A stretch of 64,000 bases of DNA from Rasiella rasia. Its GTDB lineage: Bacteria > Bacteroidota > Bacteroidia > Flavobacteriales > Flavobacteriaceae. The stretch is from assembly GCF_011044175.1 (NCBI RefSeq), contig NZ_CP049057.1, positions 310,001 to 374,000 of the forward strand, written 5' to 3'. Numbering within the stretch: position 1 is the stretch's first letter; the number at the start of each line of letters is the position of its first letter. The position numbers and the translations under genes were made by a program. Of this stretch, positions 1 to 9,195 are shown one piece after another. The notes beneath the pieces were generated by a model. It had not been told where the DNA came from. It did not search any database and saw nothing but the letters and a program-made list of their open reading frames with translations.

Positions 1-346
1 TTGTTATCCGTCGGCTCAATTTGGAAAAGGTATTCAGGTATTACCAAACGCAGTGATAGATGCAGATGTTAGTATTGGTGACTTTTCAATTATAAATAAT
101 AACGCAACAGTAAGCCATAACAGTAAAATTTCAGCATTTTGTCATGTTGCCATTGGCGCTGCTATCTCTGGAGGATGCACAATTGGAGAAGGGGTATTGG
201 TTGGAGCGAGAAGCGTAATTTTGCCTAATATTTCCGTAGGAAAATGGGCTACTATTGGCGCTGGTGCTGTGGTAACTAAAGATGTGCCAAGTGGGGCTAC
301 AGTTGTTGGGAATCCTGCAAAAATTATTAAAACAAACCATGAATAA
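1..346 (+). CDS. NeuD/PglD-like sugar O/N-acetyltransferase, C-terminal part (5' end outside window)
   Basis: The reading frame is open back to the window edge, so only the C-terminal ~114 residues are present. They form a left-handed beta-helix of hexapeptide repeats (isoleucine/valine every six residues, for example VSIGDFSIINNNATVSH) and end in the VVGNPAK-type signature usual for NeuD/PglD acetyltransferases. The family uses acetyl-CoA to acetylate a nucleotide-activated amino sugar in the cytoplasm. The stop overlaps the start of the next gene by 8 bp, so the two are probably translationally coupled. With a PglE-like aminotransferase and a PglF-like dehydratase immediately downstream, N-acetylation of a UDP-4-amino sugar (bacillosamine type) is the most likely reaction. 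Acetylation of another amino sugar is possible. Confidence 0.85.
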   Translation, partial: CYPSAQFGKGIQVLPNAVIDADVSIGDFSIINNNATVSHNSKISAFCHVAIGAAISGGCTIGEGVLVGARSVILPNISVGKWATIGAGAVVTKDVPSGATVVGNPAKIIKTNHE

Positions 347-1469
347 TAAAATCTACCTTTCTTCACCCCATATGGGCGGGACAGAACAAAAGTATGTCAA
401 AGAAGCATTTGACCAGAATTGGATTGCACCATTAGGACCAAATGTAACAGGTTTTGAAACAGCTATAGAGTCTTATCTAGGAGGAGAAAACAAAGTTGCA
501 GCCTTAAGTTCAGGAACTGCAGCCATACACTTAGGGCTTATCTTGTTAGGCGTCTCTAAAGGAGATGAAGTAATTTGCCAAAGTTTTACTTTTTCCGCCT
601 CTGCAAATCCAATAGTATATCAAGGAGCAACGCCAGTGTTCGTAGATAGTGAGCAGGAAACATGGAATATGTGCCCAAAACATCTAGAGGAGGCAATAAA
701 AGATAGAATTCGTAAAGGAAAAAAACCAAAGGCGATTATCGCTGTTCATCTATACGGCATGCCTTTTAATGTAGATGCAATACTAGCTATTGCCAATACT
801 TACGAAATCCCAGTTCTAGAAGATAGTGCTGAAGCATTAGGAAGCACCTATAACGGACAAAAATGTGGAACCTTTGGCTCAATTGGTATTCTAAGCTTTA
901 ATGGAAATAAAATTATTACAACCTCTGGAGGTGGAGCATTAGTTACAAAAGATAATGCGTTGAAGGAGCGCGCTATTTTCTTAGCAACACAAGCAAGAGA
1001 TAACGCACCCCATTATCAACATTCTAACATCGGGTATAACTACAGGCTTAGCAATATTTGTGCGGGAATTGGTCGTGGTCAAATGGAGGTGTTAGACAAG
1101 CATATAGAATTGCGAAGAGAAATGAACAAATTCTACACATCACTTTTTTCTAATCAGGAAGGGGTGTCTGTGTTTACAGAGCCAACTACAGATTATTTTT
1201 CTAATCACTGGTTAAGCTGTATCACCGTTACTCCAGAGACCGCAGGATTTACTGCAGAAGATATTCGTCTTGCTATGGCAGAAGACAATATAGAGTGCAG
1301 ACCATTATGGAAACCTATGCATTTACAGCCTATCTTTAAGGATGCTCCTTATTACGGAACGAATTTTGCTGAAACCCTCTTTGAGAACGGATTGTGTCTA
1401 CCGTCAGGTTCAAATCTTTCAGATGCTGAACGACAACGAATTAGGACGGCTTTAAGACCTTTCGTATAG
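339..1469 (+). CDS. DegT/DnrJ/EryC1 family PLP-dependent sugar aminotransferase (PglE-like)
   Basis: 376 residues, normal for the family. The ATG at 339 is chosen because it gives the usual N-terminus (MNNKIYLSSPHMGG); longer frames start inside the upstream gene. The segment SFNGNKIITTSGGG holds the expected Schiff-base lysine near residue 191. The upstream SSGTAAIHLGL (phosphate contact) and VLEDSAEALG (aspartate contacting the pyridine nitrogen) are also present. Family members transfer an amino group from glutamate to a UDP-4-keto-6-deoxy sugar. SFNGNK and the flanking acetyltransferase and dehydratase resemble the PglD/PglE/PglF set that makes UDP-di-N-acetylbacillosamine. The exact sugar is inferred. 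Confidence 0.88.
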   Translation: MNNKIYLSSPHMGGTEQKYVKEAFDQNWIAPLGPNVTGFETAIESYLGGENKVAALSSGTAAIHLGLILLGVSKGDEVICQSFTFSASANPIVYQGATPVFVDSEQETWNMCPKHLEEAIKDRIRKGKKPKAIIAVHLYGMPFNVDAILAIANTYEIPVLEDSAEALGSTYNGQKCGTFGSIGILSFNGNKIITTSGGGALVTKDNALKERAIFLATQARDNAPHYQHSNIGYNYRLSNICAGIGRGQMEVLDKHIELRREMNKFYTSLFSNQEGVSVFTEPTTDYFSNHWLSCITVTPETAGFTAEDIRLAMAEDNIECRPLWKPMHLQPIFKDAPYYGTNFAETLFENGLCLPSGSNLSDAERQRIRTALRPFV

Positions 1470-1477
1470 ATATTTCG

Positions 1478-1485
1478 TATATTTG
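1478..1485 (+). promoter_or_regulatory. possible Bacteroidota -7 box (TATATTTG) at start of dehydratase gene
   Basis: TATATTTG matches the flavobacterial -7 consensus TAnnTTTG exactly, and its last three bases are the annotated TTG start codon. No clear -33 TTG was found at the usual distance, so this may be chance. If it is active, translation would begin downstream, for example at GTG 1504. Confidence 0.3.
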
Positions 1486-3462
1486 ACAAACCTATATACC
1501 CCTGTGAATAAATCTTCCAAAATATTAAGTAAACTCTTTGTTGGCGACAATAAATTACGGCTCTTAGACCAACGGTATTTACCACGTTGGATTGTTGTGT
1601 TAATTGATGTATTGTTATGCGGTTTGGCATTAGCTGTTTCTTATTTTATTTTGAGCGATACACGCATTGCCTTTCATGATGTTCTTTCCGTACCTGAGCA
1701 AATGCTTGTGATTTTGGCGGTGAATCTTACCTTCTTTTTTGTGTTTAAAAGCTATTCTGGCATTATTAGGCACTCCACATTTATAGATATCGTTAAACTT
1801 GCGTTTACGTCTATTTCAACCGCGGTAATTGTCCTTTTAGGAAATGAGATTTTTGCAGCATTAGAAGACCAAAAAATATTTCTAACGACCTTCATGTTGC
1901 TCTACATGTTCACTTCGTTTACATTTATGTTGTTCTTTAGAATTTCAGTAAAAGAAAGTTATACTTTTTTGCGAAATGCAGCACATAGCGAGAGCAAAAA
2001 GAAAATTGCCATCATAGGTATCGATGATCCTACCGTTTCTTTGGCAAAAGCAATAGTTACTGAAAGTGAATTACCTTATACCTTGGTAGGCTTTCTTACA
2101 CAAAATACGAGTACAAAACGTGTGCAAATATTGGGGAAGCCCGTAATTTCTTCTTCTAATCTTTCTGAAAGTTTAAATAAGTTGGAGGCTGAGGCTGTAT
2201 TATTAATGAGCGATTCGTTTTCTGGTCGGGAAAAAAATGAAATAGTTGAAAGCTGCTTGAACGCAGGAGTAGAGATTCTGAATGTACCCAACCTTCAAAA
2301 CTGGAAAAAGAAGGAAGATATTAGTAACCAGATAAAACCTTTAGAAATTGAAGATTTATTAGAGCGTAGTCCAATTCGTCTTGACGACACCGTGTTGGCA
2401 AACGATTTAAAAGGTAAAACAGTACTCGTAACTGGTGGCGCGGGTTCTATTGGTAGTGAAATTGTACAGCAATTAGCTACCTTTAAGCCAGCTTTAGTCG
2501 TGATTTTAGATCAGGCAGAGTCTGCCTTGCATGAGTTAGAGTTGTCTTTACGCCTAAACTATCCAGACTTTAATTTTATTACAGAACTGGCAGACATTAG
2601 TAATATGTATCGTCTTGAACTTATGTTCAAGAAATACAATTTTAATATTATATATCATGCTGCGGCATACAAACATGTTCCGCTTATTGAAAGAAATCCG
2701 CATGAAGCTATTTACGTTAATTTATTAGGAACTATTAACCTTTGTTTTCAATCAGTTTCTAACAAAATTGATCGCTTCGTAATGGTTTCTACAGACAAAG
2801 CTGTGAACCCTACAAACGTAATGGGTGCCTCTAAGCGCGCAGCCGAAATGTACGTGCAGGCACTTCAACAGGAACCAGAAACTACAACTAAGTTTATTAC
2901 CACAAGATTTGGAAATGTGTTAGGTTCTAATGGTTCTGTAATACCTCATTTTAAAAAGCAAATTGCGCAAGGAGGTCCGGTAACAGTAACGCATAAAGAT
3001 ATCATTAGATATTTTATGACCATACCAGAAGCTTGCCAACTAGTAATGCAAGCAGGTACTATGGGAAAAGGAGGTGAGATCTACGTTTTTGATATGGGAG
3101 AGCCAGTTAAAATTATAGATCTAGCCAAACGTATGATTCGTTTATCGGGACTGGAACCTTATGAAGATATAGACATAAAAATTACAGGACTGCGCCCTGG
3201 GGAGAAGCTGTACGAGGAGTTACTAAACGATACCAATGTGGTATTACCAACACACCATCCTAAGATTATGATTTCGAGTGTTCCTTCGGTTGCATTTTCT
3301 GAGATTAAGGCGAAATCTGAAGAAATCATTAGAACAGCTACAAAGCGTGATGACGAAAGCGTGGTTGCTTTGCTAAAGGAGATAGTTCCAGAATTTAGAA
3401 GTCAGAATTCAACTTTTGAAAGGCTAGATAAGCCAAAAAATAAAGCGCTAACAAAAATATAG
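1483..3462 (+). CDS. membrane-bound nucleoside-diphosphate-sugar 4,6-dehydratase (PglF/WbpM/FlaA1-like)
   Basis: About 659 residues: roughly four N-terminal membrane segments (residues ~35-170), a CoA-binding-like Rossmann linker, and a C-terminal extended short-chain dehydrogenase domain. The NAD-binding TGGAGSIGSE lies near residue 316. STDKAVNPTNVMGASKR near residue 436 has the Met-x-x-x-Lys pattern of the PglF/WbpM class instead of the usual Tyr-x-x-x-Lys. It should convert UDP-GlcNAc to a UDP-4-keto-6-deoxy sugar, feeding the aminotransferase 13 bp upstream. The start is uncertain: the TTG at 1483 lies inside a perfect TAnnTTTG promoter box (1478-1485), so GTG at 1504 is an alternative that loses only seven residues. 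Confidence 0.88.
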   Translation: MTNLYTPVNKSSKILSKLFVGDNKLRLLDQRYLPRWIVVLIDVLLCGLALAVSYFILSDTRIAFHDVLSVPEQMLVILAVNLTFFFVFKSYSGIIRHSTFIDIVKLAFTSISTAVIVLLGNEIFAALEDQKIFLTTFMLLYMFTSFTFMLFFRISVKESYTFLRNAAHSESKKKIAIIGIDDPTVSLAKAIVTESELPYTLVGFLTQNTSTKRVQILGKPVISSSNLSESLNKLEAEAVLLMSDSFSGREKNEIVESCLNAGVEILNVPNLQNWKKKEDISNQIKPLEIEDLLERSPIRLDDTVLANDLKGKTVLVTGGAGSIGSEIVQQLATFKPALVVILDQAESALHELELSLRLNYPDFNFITELADISNMYRLELMFKKYNFNIIYHAAAYKHVPLIERNPHEAIYVNLLGTINLCFQSVSNKIDRFVMVSTDKAVNPTNVMGASKRAAEMYVQALQQEPETTTKFITTRFGNVLGSNGSVIPHFKKQIAQGGPVTVTHKDIIRYFMTIPEACQLVMQAGTMGKGGEIYVFDMGEPVKIIDLAKRMIRLSGLEPYEDIDIKITGLRPGEKLYEELLNDTNVVLPTHHPKIMISSVPSVAFSEIKAKSEEIIRTATKRDDESVVALLKEIVPEFRSQNSTFERLDKPKNKALTKI

Positions 3463-3482
3463 TCCGACTCTTTTAATAACGC

Positions 3483-3490
3483 TATATTTG
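3483..3490 (+). promoter_or_regulatory. possible -7 box (TATATTTG) before the polysaccharide export gene
   Basis: An exact TAnnTTTG match ends 8 nt before the ATG at 3499. The transcript would be almost leaderless. A -33 element is not obvious, so it is a candidate internal promoter only. Confidence 0.3.
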
Positions 3491-3498
3491 CACAGATT

Positions 3499-4248
3499 AT
3501 GAGAAATTTTATCATCGTTTTACTATTGGCATTCTGTTTTTTTTCCTGCGCCACCAAAAAGGAAATTATTTACTTCCAAGATGCCGATAACTTAAACGCT
3601 ACAGAAACGGCGCAATATTTTGATCCTAAGATTGAACCAAATGATATTTTATATATCTCTGTTTCGGCATTAGATGAAGAAGTTTTAAAGCCATACAGAC
3701 GATCAATAGACATGCAAAATACGGTGTCAGACAATCAACTACAAGGATATTTAGTTGGCTCTGATGGAACAATACAATATCCAGGATTGGGAGCCATTTC
3801 TGTAGTTGGAAATACTAGAACCGAAGTGATTACAGCACTCACTACAGAGCTTTCTAAATTTGTTAAAGATATTGTAGTAGATGTACGTATTATTAACTTT
3901 AAAGTTACAGTCCTTGGCGAAGTAAATAACCCAGGCGTTTATGTTATTAAAGACGAACGAGTTACCATACCGCAAGCCATTGGTTTGGCTGGTGATTTCA
4001 CTGCAGATGGTAAGCGCGAGACGGTAACCATAATTAGAGAAGAAAATGGATCACAAAAGGTAACGAAGGTCGATTTTACAAAGACTGAGTTTTTTAGTAG
4101 TCCGTATTATTTCCTCAAACAAAATGATATTGTTTATGTAGAACCTTCACTGAAAGGAGTTAAAAAATCAGGTTTTATTCCAGATATCCCAGCTGTTTTA
4201 TCGGTTGTTACAATTGTTTTAAGTGCCGTAATTTTAATTACAAGATAA
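3499..4248 (+). CDS. polysaccharide export lipoprotein, Wza-like
   Basis: 249 residues beginning with a lipoprotein signal (hydrophobic run, then FFSCATKKE, lipid Cys near residue 17). The body matches the Poly_export domain (EPNDILYISVSALDEE) followed by an SLBB-type segment (VTVLGEVNNPGVYVIKDERVTIPQAI). A C-terminal hydrophobic segment near residues 230-247 is common in Bacteroidota members. Wza-type proteins form the outer-membrane channel for capsule or exopolysaccharide. It lies 4 bp upstream of the Wzc-like kinase, the usual export pair, and so is probably in one operon with the amino-sugar genes. Confidence 0.92.
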   Translation: MRNFIIVLLLAFCFFSCATKKEIIYFQDADNLNATETAQYFDPKIEPNDILYISVSALDEEVLKPYRRSIDMQNTVSDNQLQGYLVGSDGTIQYPGLGAISVVGNTRTEVITALTTELSKFVKDIVVDVRIINFKVTVLGEVNNPGVYVIKDERVTIPQAIGLAGDFTADGKRETVTIIREENGSQKVTKVDFTKTEFFSSPYYFLKQNDIVYVEPSLKGVKKSGFIPDIPAVLSVVTIVLSAVILITR

Positions 4249-4252
4249 GTGT

Positions 4253-6625
4253 ATGCAAGCACCACCTGCGCAAAATGAAGGACAAGATTTTAATCTCAAA
4301 GAGATTTTACAACGCTATACTCATAAATGGTATTGGTTCGTATTAGTGGCAGCTATTACCCTTGTTGCGGCTAAGGTTTATTTGCGTTATACCATCCCAT
4401 CGTACCAATCTAAGGCTTCAATTTTAATCAAGGATGACCAGTCAAGTGGTGGTTTGGGAGGAATCTCACCTTTCTCTGACGCTAGTTATTTCTCTGGAAT
4501 ATCATCCAGCAAAATCGACAGTGAGCTTGCAATATTAAAGTCTAAGCGTCTTATTTCAGAAGTCGTAAAAGAGCTTAACCTAAATATTAGGTATGAAAAT
4601 ATTGGCTCTATAATTACTTCGGAAATATATACAAATAAGCCATTCGTAGTTCAATATCTTTCGTTCAAAAATGAAAACAACAAGGGAGTTCAAAAGTTGT
4701 TTTTTGAAATTAACTCAGAAACAGAGTTTACAATTTACAATGAGAGTAAATCTATAAATGAAACACATAGTTTTGGAGAGTCGTTAGAGTTTCCTTTTGG
4801 CGAAATTACGGTTATACCAGTTTTTGATCAAAGCGTTTCCTTTTCAGAATTTATAGGAAAAACTATTTCGGTGAGTTATGCGCCTGTTGAAAGTACAGCG
4901 GTGCAATATCAAAATAGAATAAACGTAGCAACAGACAATCGCTATAGCAACGTTATTTCACTTTCTATGCAGTCGCCCGTGCGTCAAAAAGCCGAAGATT
5001 TTATCAATGAATTAATATTTCAGTACAATGAAGATGCAATTAATGATAAAAATCAAGTAGCGCAAAAGACTTCTAATTTTATAGACTCAAGACTAGAAAT
5101 AATTACAAGAGAATTAGATTCTGTCGAGCAAAATAAAGAAACATTTAAAAGTACCAATAGGCTTACAGACATAGAAACTGAGGCGCAAATTATACTTCAG
5201 AATGCGAGTGAATTCGATAAGAGACAACTAGATGTTGGAACCCAATTAGAGCTAGCCAATACCATGGTAGATTATATGGAAAATGCTGGTGCTAATGATT
5301 TGTTACCAACTAATATAGGAATTCAAGGGCCAGAAATATCTTCGGCCGTTGTAAACTACAACCAGTTAATCTTGGAACGTAACAGACTGTTAAAGAATTC
5401 TACGTCCCAGAATCCTGTAGTAGTTAATCTTAGCAATCAAATAGCTCAAATTAGAACGGGAATTAAGGGAAGTCTAGAAAATCAAAGAAGCAGTTTAAAG
5501 ATTACTTTACGCGATTTAAATTACAAAGAAGCGACGCTAAACTCGCAGATTGCGAAGGTTCCGAGAAAGGAAAAATTATTTCGTGAGATAAATCGCCAAC
5601 AAGGAATAAAAGAACAATTGTTTTTGTTCTTATTGCAACAGCGAGAAGAAGCATCTATTTCATTAGCGGTTACTTCGCCAAAGGCAAAAATTATAGATAG
5701 TGCCTTTAGTAGTAAAGCACCTGTTAGTCCAAATCGATTAGTTATTTATGCTGGCGCCCTATTAATTGGTCTGCTAATTCCGTTTTTAATAATCTACATA
5801 AGCAATTTAATAGATACGCAGGTAAAAAATAGAAGGGATATAGAGCGAATTTTACCTCAAGTTAATCTGTTGGGTGAAGTGCCAAAACTAGGCAAGAACG
5901 AAGACGAACTTGTACGACAGAATGACCGAAGTATGTTGGCTGAGTCGTTTAGAATTTTGCGTACTAATTTGCAATATCAATTCTTAGATAAAAAGGATGC
6001 AGATGTAGCAAAACGACTTTTTGTAACTTCTACAGTAAAAGGTGAAGGAAAAACATTTGTTGCCTTTAATTTAGCACTAACATTAGCCTTAACGGGTAAA
6101 AAAGTAATCTTAGTTGGGGCCGATATCAGAAACCCTCAATTACATAGATATCTCGATGGAGATAAAAATAAATACAGAGGCCTAACAGAGTATATCATTG
6201 ACGAAACAGTGACGGCTAAAGAGCTAATGCAACAAAGTAGTCTGAATGAAAATTTGAAAATTATACACTCTGGTGTTATTCCACCGAATCCAGCAGAACT
6301 TTTAATGAGGCCAAGAACTGGAGCATTTTTTGAAGAAATTGAAAATGACTTCGATTATATTATCGTAGACACAGCGCCGGCGATGTTAGTTACAGATACC
6401 ATCTTAATAACACAACTAGCCGATGTTCTTCTATATGTTGTAAGAGCCGGTCATACAGATAAGAAATTGCTAGAGTTCTTAAAAGATGCAATCAATAGCA
6501 AACGATTGCCGAGTGCTTCTGTAATCTTAAACAACGTTTCGTCCAACAATTTCGGATACGGTAACAAGTACGGTTATAGCTACACAGAAGAAAAGAAGTC
6601 ATTCTTTCAGCGATGGTTCAGATAA
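4253..6625 (+). CDS. polysaccharide co-polymerase / bacterial tyrosine autokinase, Wzc-like
   Basis: 790 residues. An N-terminal Wzz domain is framed by membrane segments near residues 27-45 and 500-520, with a long coiled-coil periplasmic region between them (residues ~260-470). The C-terminal BY-kinase domain has Walker A VKGEGKT near residue 595, Walker A' VGADIRNP near 622 and Walker B IIVDTAPA near 703. The C-terminus carries a cluster of tyrosines (FGYGNKYGYSYTEE), the usual autophosphorylation sites. The protein controls chain length and export through the Wza-like channel encoded directly upstream. Domain order and length are typical, and nothing essential seems missing. Confidence 0.94.
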   Translation: MQAPPAQNEGQDFNLKEILQRYTHKWYWFVLVAAITLVAAKVYLRYTIPSYQSKASILIKDDQSSGGLGGISPFSDASYFSGISSSKIDSELAILKSKRLISEVVKELNLNIRYENIGSIITSEIYTNKPFVVQYLSFKNENNKGVQKLFFEINSETEFTIYNESKSINETHSFGESLEFPFGEITVIPVFDQSVSFSEFIGKTISVSYAPVESTAVQYQNRINVATDNRYSNVISLSMQSPVRQKAEDFINELIFQYNEDAINDKNQVAQKTSNFIDSRLEIITRELDSVEQNKETFKSTNRLTDIETEAQIILQNASEFDKRQLDVGTQLELANTMVDYMENAGANDLLPTNIGIQGPEISSAVVNYNQLILERNRLLKNSTSQNPVVVNLSNQIAQIRTGIKGSLENQRSSLKITLRDLNYKEATLNSQIAKVPRKEKLFREINRQQGIKEQLFLFLLQQREEASISLAVTSPKAKIIDSAFSSKAPVSPNRLVIYAGALLIGLLIPFLIIYISNLIDTQVKNRRDIERILPQVNLLGEVPKLGKNEDELVRQNDRSMLAESFRILRTNLQYQFLDKKDADVAKRLFVTSTVKGEGKTFVAFNLALTLALTGKKVILVGADIRNPQLHRYLDGDKNKYRGLTEYIIDETVTAKELMQQSSLNENLKIIHSGVIPPNPAELLMRPRTGAFFEEIENDFDYIIVDTAPAMLVTDTILITQLADVLLYVVRAGHTDKKLLEFLKDAINSKRLPSASVILNNVSSNNFGYGNKYGYSYTEEKKSFFQRWFR

Positions 6626-6635
6626 TAAAATTATA

Positions 6636-7982
6636 ATGAGAACACACCTGCTTGTTTTTTTTCTTTTGGGTACATGTTTTTGTTATAGCCAATCTAATGT
6701 CTCGTTTAATGGGTCGGTAGAAGCTTCGGGTTATGTAAGTACAAACGATAGTTTACCCTTATGGATGTATACAAATACATCGGGCAAAGTAGGCAGAGTA
6801 AGTGCCATAGCTGGTTTGTTAGAAGGTGAAGCTATTTATAGTCTTACTGAAAATAGTGAAATTTTGGCTGGGGGTGCTTTTTACTATAGAGATAATGTAG
6901 CCGATGAGTTTCAAAGAAAGAATTTGTACCTACAGTTTCGAAATTCTTGGCTAGATATCACTGCCGGTGCCAAAGAATTCCCAGAAGTGGCACAAGGACT
7001 TTCAGCAATTAATAAGAATTACCTGTGGACAAGAAACGCCAGGCCACTTCCTGGAATAAGAATTGCCTCAGCTGCTCCACTAAAAATTTCACGCACATTT
7101 AGCGTAGATGCAGGAATCGCTCATTACGAGTTAAATGACGATCGAATTACACGCAATACTCGACTCCATTATAAACATTTTGCCTTGATTACAAATTTTA
7201 ATGAGAATCACTCGTTTACGGCAAAGATTCAACACTTTGCGCAATGGGCGGGAACTTCACCAGATTTCGGTACACTTAAAAATGATTTTAGTGCTTTTGT
7301 AGATGTCTTTACAGCTCGGGAATCTCCAGAGATTGGTGTAGATGGAGAAATTTATAATGCAGTCGGAAATCATCTAGGAACCTACTTGTTTGACTATAAA
7401 TTTTCAACCTCTTTTGCTTCCACATCTATATATCATGAACATCCTTTTGAAGATGGTAGTGGTACGGGATTTTCTAACTTTCCAGATGGGGTATGGGGTA
7501 TTTATGTGCAGCCGAAAAAAAATACATTTATTTCAGGAATCGTATACGAATTTATAACAACCAAAGACCAAAGTGGTGCAACTGGAGGTAGCGGATTTGA
7601 TAATTACTTTAATAATAGTGTCTATAGAAGTGGATGGACCTATGAAGGCGCTATGATTGGTTTACCGTTTATGATTACAGCACCCAGAGGTGAATTAAAC
7701 GAAGATCGAGTTACCTTTATAAGCAATTCGTTATCGATGCACCATGTCGCGGTCGCAGGCGTTTATAATAAGTTTGCATGGAAGGTTAAATCGTCTTTTG
7801 TTAAAAATTTTGGAAGACTTGTTTCCCCTTTTGCTGAAACTTTAACAACAACACACCATTCTCTAGAAATTACCTATCCAACGCAAAAGTTGGGAACATT
7901 TACATTGCTTACTGGATTTGATAGCAGTTCAAGTTCTGATGCTATTTTTGGAGCAGGGGTGCAGTATGCCTATCGATTTTAA
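6636..7982 (+). CDS. Wzi-like capsule assembly outer-membrane beta-barrel protein
   Basis: 448 residues with a signal peptide (LLVFFLLGTCFCYSQ) and a body of alternating strands ending in an aromatic residue (GAGVQYAYRF), as expected for an outer-membrane barrel. The region around LWMYTNTSGKVG and the repeated charged/aromatic strands fit the capsule-assembly Wzi family of Bacteroidota, and it directly follows the Wzc-like gene (10 bp). Wzi-type proteins hold capsule polysaccharide at the cell surface. The family assignment rests on general pattern and context rather than a catalytic motif. The stop codon is shared with the convergent gene on the other strand. Confidence 0.7.
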   Translation: MRTHLLVFFLLGTCFCYSQSNVSFNGSVEASGYVSTNDSLPLWMYTNTSGKVGRVSAIAGLLEGEAIYSLTENSEILAGGAFYYRDNVADEFQRKNLYLQFRNSWLDITAGAKEFPEVAQGLSAINKNYLWTRNARPLPGIRIASAAPLKISRTFSVDAGIAHYELNDDRITRNTRLHYKHFALITNFNENHSFTAKIQHFAQWAGTSPDFGTLKNDFSAFVDVFTARESPEIGVDGEIYNAVGNHLGTYLFDYKFSTSFASTSIYHEHPFEDGSGTGFSNFPDGVWGIYVQPKKNTFISGIVYEFITTKDQSGATGGSGFDNYFNNSVYRSGWTYEGAMIGLPFMITAPRGELNEDRVTFISNSLSMHHVAVAGVYNKFAWKVKSSFVKNFGRLVSPFAETLTTTHHSLEITYPTQKLGTFTLLTGFDSSSSSDAIFGAGVQYAYRF

Positions 7983-8500
7983 TTAGAAACACCTTCTAGT
8001 AACTCTTTTGCTAAGGTTTCATCACCTTGAGTATGCAACACAGAGATATCGCTGGTGACTTCAAACACCACAGCTCTTACCTCGCTCATCTCAATAACAT
8101 TTGCTTCCCTCAGCTTCGCATATAAATCTGAAATACTAACGTTTGCCTTGGCCAAGTTTTGTTTAAGGAGTTCTCCATCTTTCATTAGTAAAATAGGGGT
8201 GTTGGTCGCCATTCGTTCAAATAGGTTCGATTTCCGAATAAAAAAAGAATACAAAGTTTGTAATAGTATAATGATACATAAAGCAATACTACCTTTAAGT
8301 ATAGAATAATCTGTGCTCCCAATTACATCTGCAAAAATAGACCCCATTACAATGGTCGCAGCAAAGTCGATACTCGTCATTTTTGCGAAGGTTCTTAAGC
8401 CGAAAATTCGAGTATAGAGCAAAATAATCAAGTAAATGGCAATAACAGAGAGTCCTGTTTTATATAGTGTAACATCGTTTGCGTATAGCCAATTTTCCAT
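7979..8500 (-). CDS. DUF421 (YetF-like) membrane protein
   Basis: 173 residues. The N-terminal half has three hydrophobic segments, and the family signature LLYTRIFGLRTFAKMTSIDFAATIVMG-like run lies near residues 28-55. The soluble C-terminal half (LMKDGELLKQNLAKANVS) matches the DUF421/YetF domain. The function is not known in general; some YetF-like proteins are linked to spore or stress physiology, which does not apply here. It ends convergently with the Wzi-like gene, the two stops overlapping in a TTAA. It is a single gene with no obvious operon partner. Confidence 0.85.
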   Translation of the reverse strand: MENWLYANDVTLYKTGLSVIAIYLIILLYTRIFGLRTFAKMTSIDFAATIVMGSIFADVIGSTDYSILKGSIALCIIILLQTLYSFFIRKSNLFERMATNTPILLMKDGELLKQNLAKANVSISDLYAKLREANVIEMSEVRAVVFEVTSDISVLHTQGDETLAKELLEGVSN

Positions 8501-8602
8501 TTTTCATAATTTTATCTGCTTGAAATACTTATAACTTATATAAATATCATTTTTTTACAAAATATTTAAGAATCAATGGAGTTTTATGGGCGATAGAAAG
8601 TG

Positions 8603-8610
8603 TAATTTTG
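8603..8610 (+). promoter_or_regulatory. -7 promoter box (TAATTTTG) of the small multidrug-export-like gene
   Basis: TAATTTTG is an exact TAnnTTTG match, 18 nt before the TTG start at 8629. The region between this and the divergent DUF421 gene (8501-8602) is AT-rich and otherwise featureless. Confidence 0.5.
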
Positions 8611-8628
8611 CGCGATTAAGTAGATAAA

Positions 8629-9087
8629 TTGATTAAAGAAACCATTATAACTATATTGTGGAGTTTATCTCCCTTTGGAGAAGCCAAGGTGGGTATACCG
8701 TACGGTATCGCTAATGGTTTAAATCCGTTTTTCGTTTTTGTAATAGCGCTAGCTGCAAATATATTGGTGTTTCCAATTATGCTATTTTTTCTGAAATATA
8801 TAAATACATCACTCTTGCGATGGCGTTTCTATAAGAAATCTGCAATTTGGGTAGCAAGAAGAGCGAAAACAGGATCGGGGAATAAAATCGAAAAATACGG
8901 GTTTTGGGGACTTATCTTCTTTGTGTCAATACCCCTGCCTGGCACCGGTGTCTATGCAGGAACCATCGCGGCTTATATTTTTAAAATTGAACGTAAAAAA
9001 GCGTTTTGGGCCAATGTAATTGGCATCTCTATTTCTTCTATTATTGTCTGGGTTACTACCTTTCTTACCGTAAACGGGGTGGCATAG
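8629..9087 (+). CDS. small multidrug-export family membrane protein (COG2426-like)
   Basis: 152 residues starting at TTG (IKETIITILWSLSPFGEAKVGIPYG...). It has four hydrophobic segments and the family hallmarks: SPFGEAKVGIPYGIANG at the N-terminus and FFVSIPLPGTGVYAGT near residue 105, similar in style to SNARE-associated/DedA half-repeats. The Pfam name 'small multidrug export' is historical, and transport of a specific drug has not been shown for most members. The TTG start is supported by the -7 box 18 nt upstream and by the lack of an in-frame ATG near the conserved N-terminus. Confidence 0.82.
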   Translation: MIKETIITILWSLSPFGEAKVGIPYGIANGLNPFFVFVIALAANILVFPIMLFFLKYINTSLLRWRFYKKSAIWVARRAKTGSGNKIEKYGFWGLIFFVSIPLPGTGVYAGTIAAYIFKIERKKAFWANVIGISISSIIVWVTTFLTVNGVA

Positions 9088-9118
9088 AAAATTTTTAACT
9101 TTCACTAATTCAGTAATT

Positions 9119-9165
9119 TACGTGTTTTTACGTATGGTGTGATTTGTTTGTTGATAGTACTTTAG
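9119..9165 (+). promoter_or_regulatory. paired TACGTA operator plus -7 box, first copy (collar operon)
   Basis: Half-sites TACGTG (9119-9124) and TACGTA (9129-9134) lie 10 bp apart. A -7-like box TACTTTAG (9158-9165, one mismatch to TAnnTTTG) follows after exactly 23 nt. The ATG at 9196 lies 30 nt further on. The upstream flank (CAGTAATTTACGT) nearly repeats that of the site at 13656. The same spacing recurs at 13656 and 58602. Confidence 0.65.
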
Positions 9166-9195
9166 CACTATTATTAACCAAATAAATTTTAAAAT

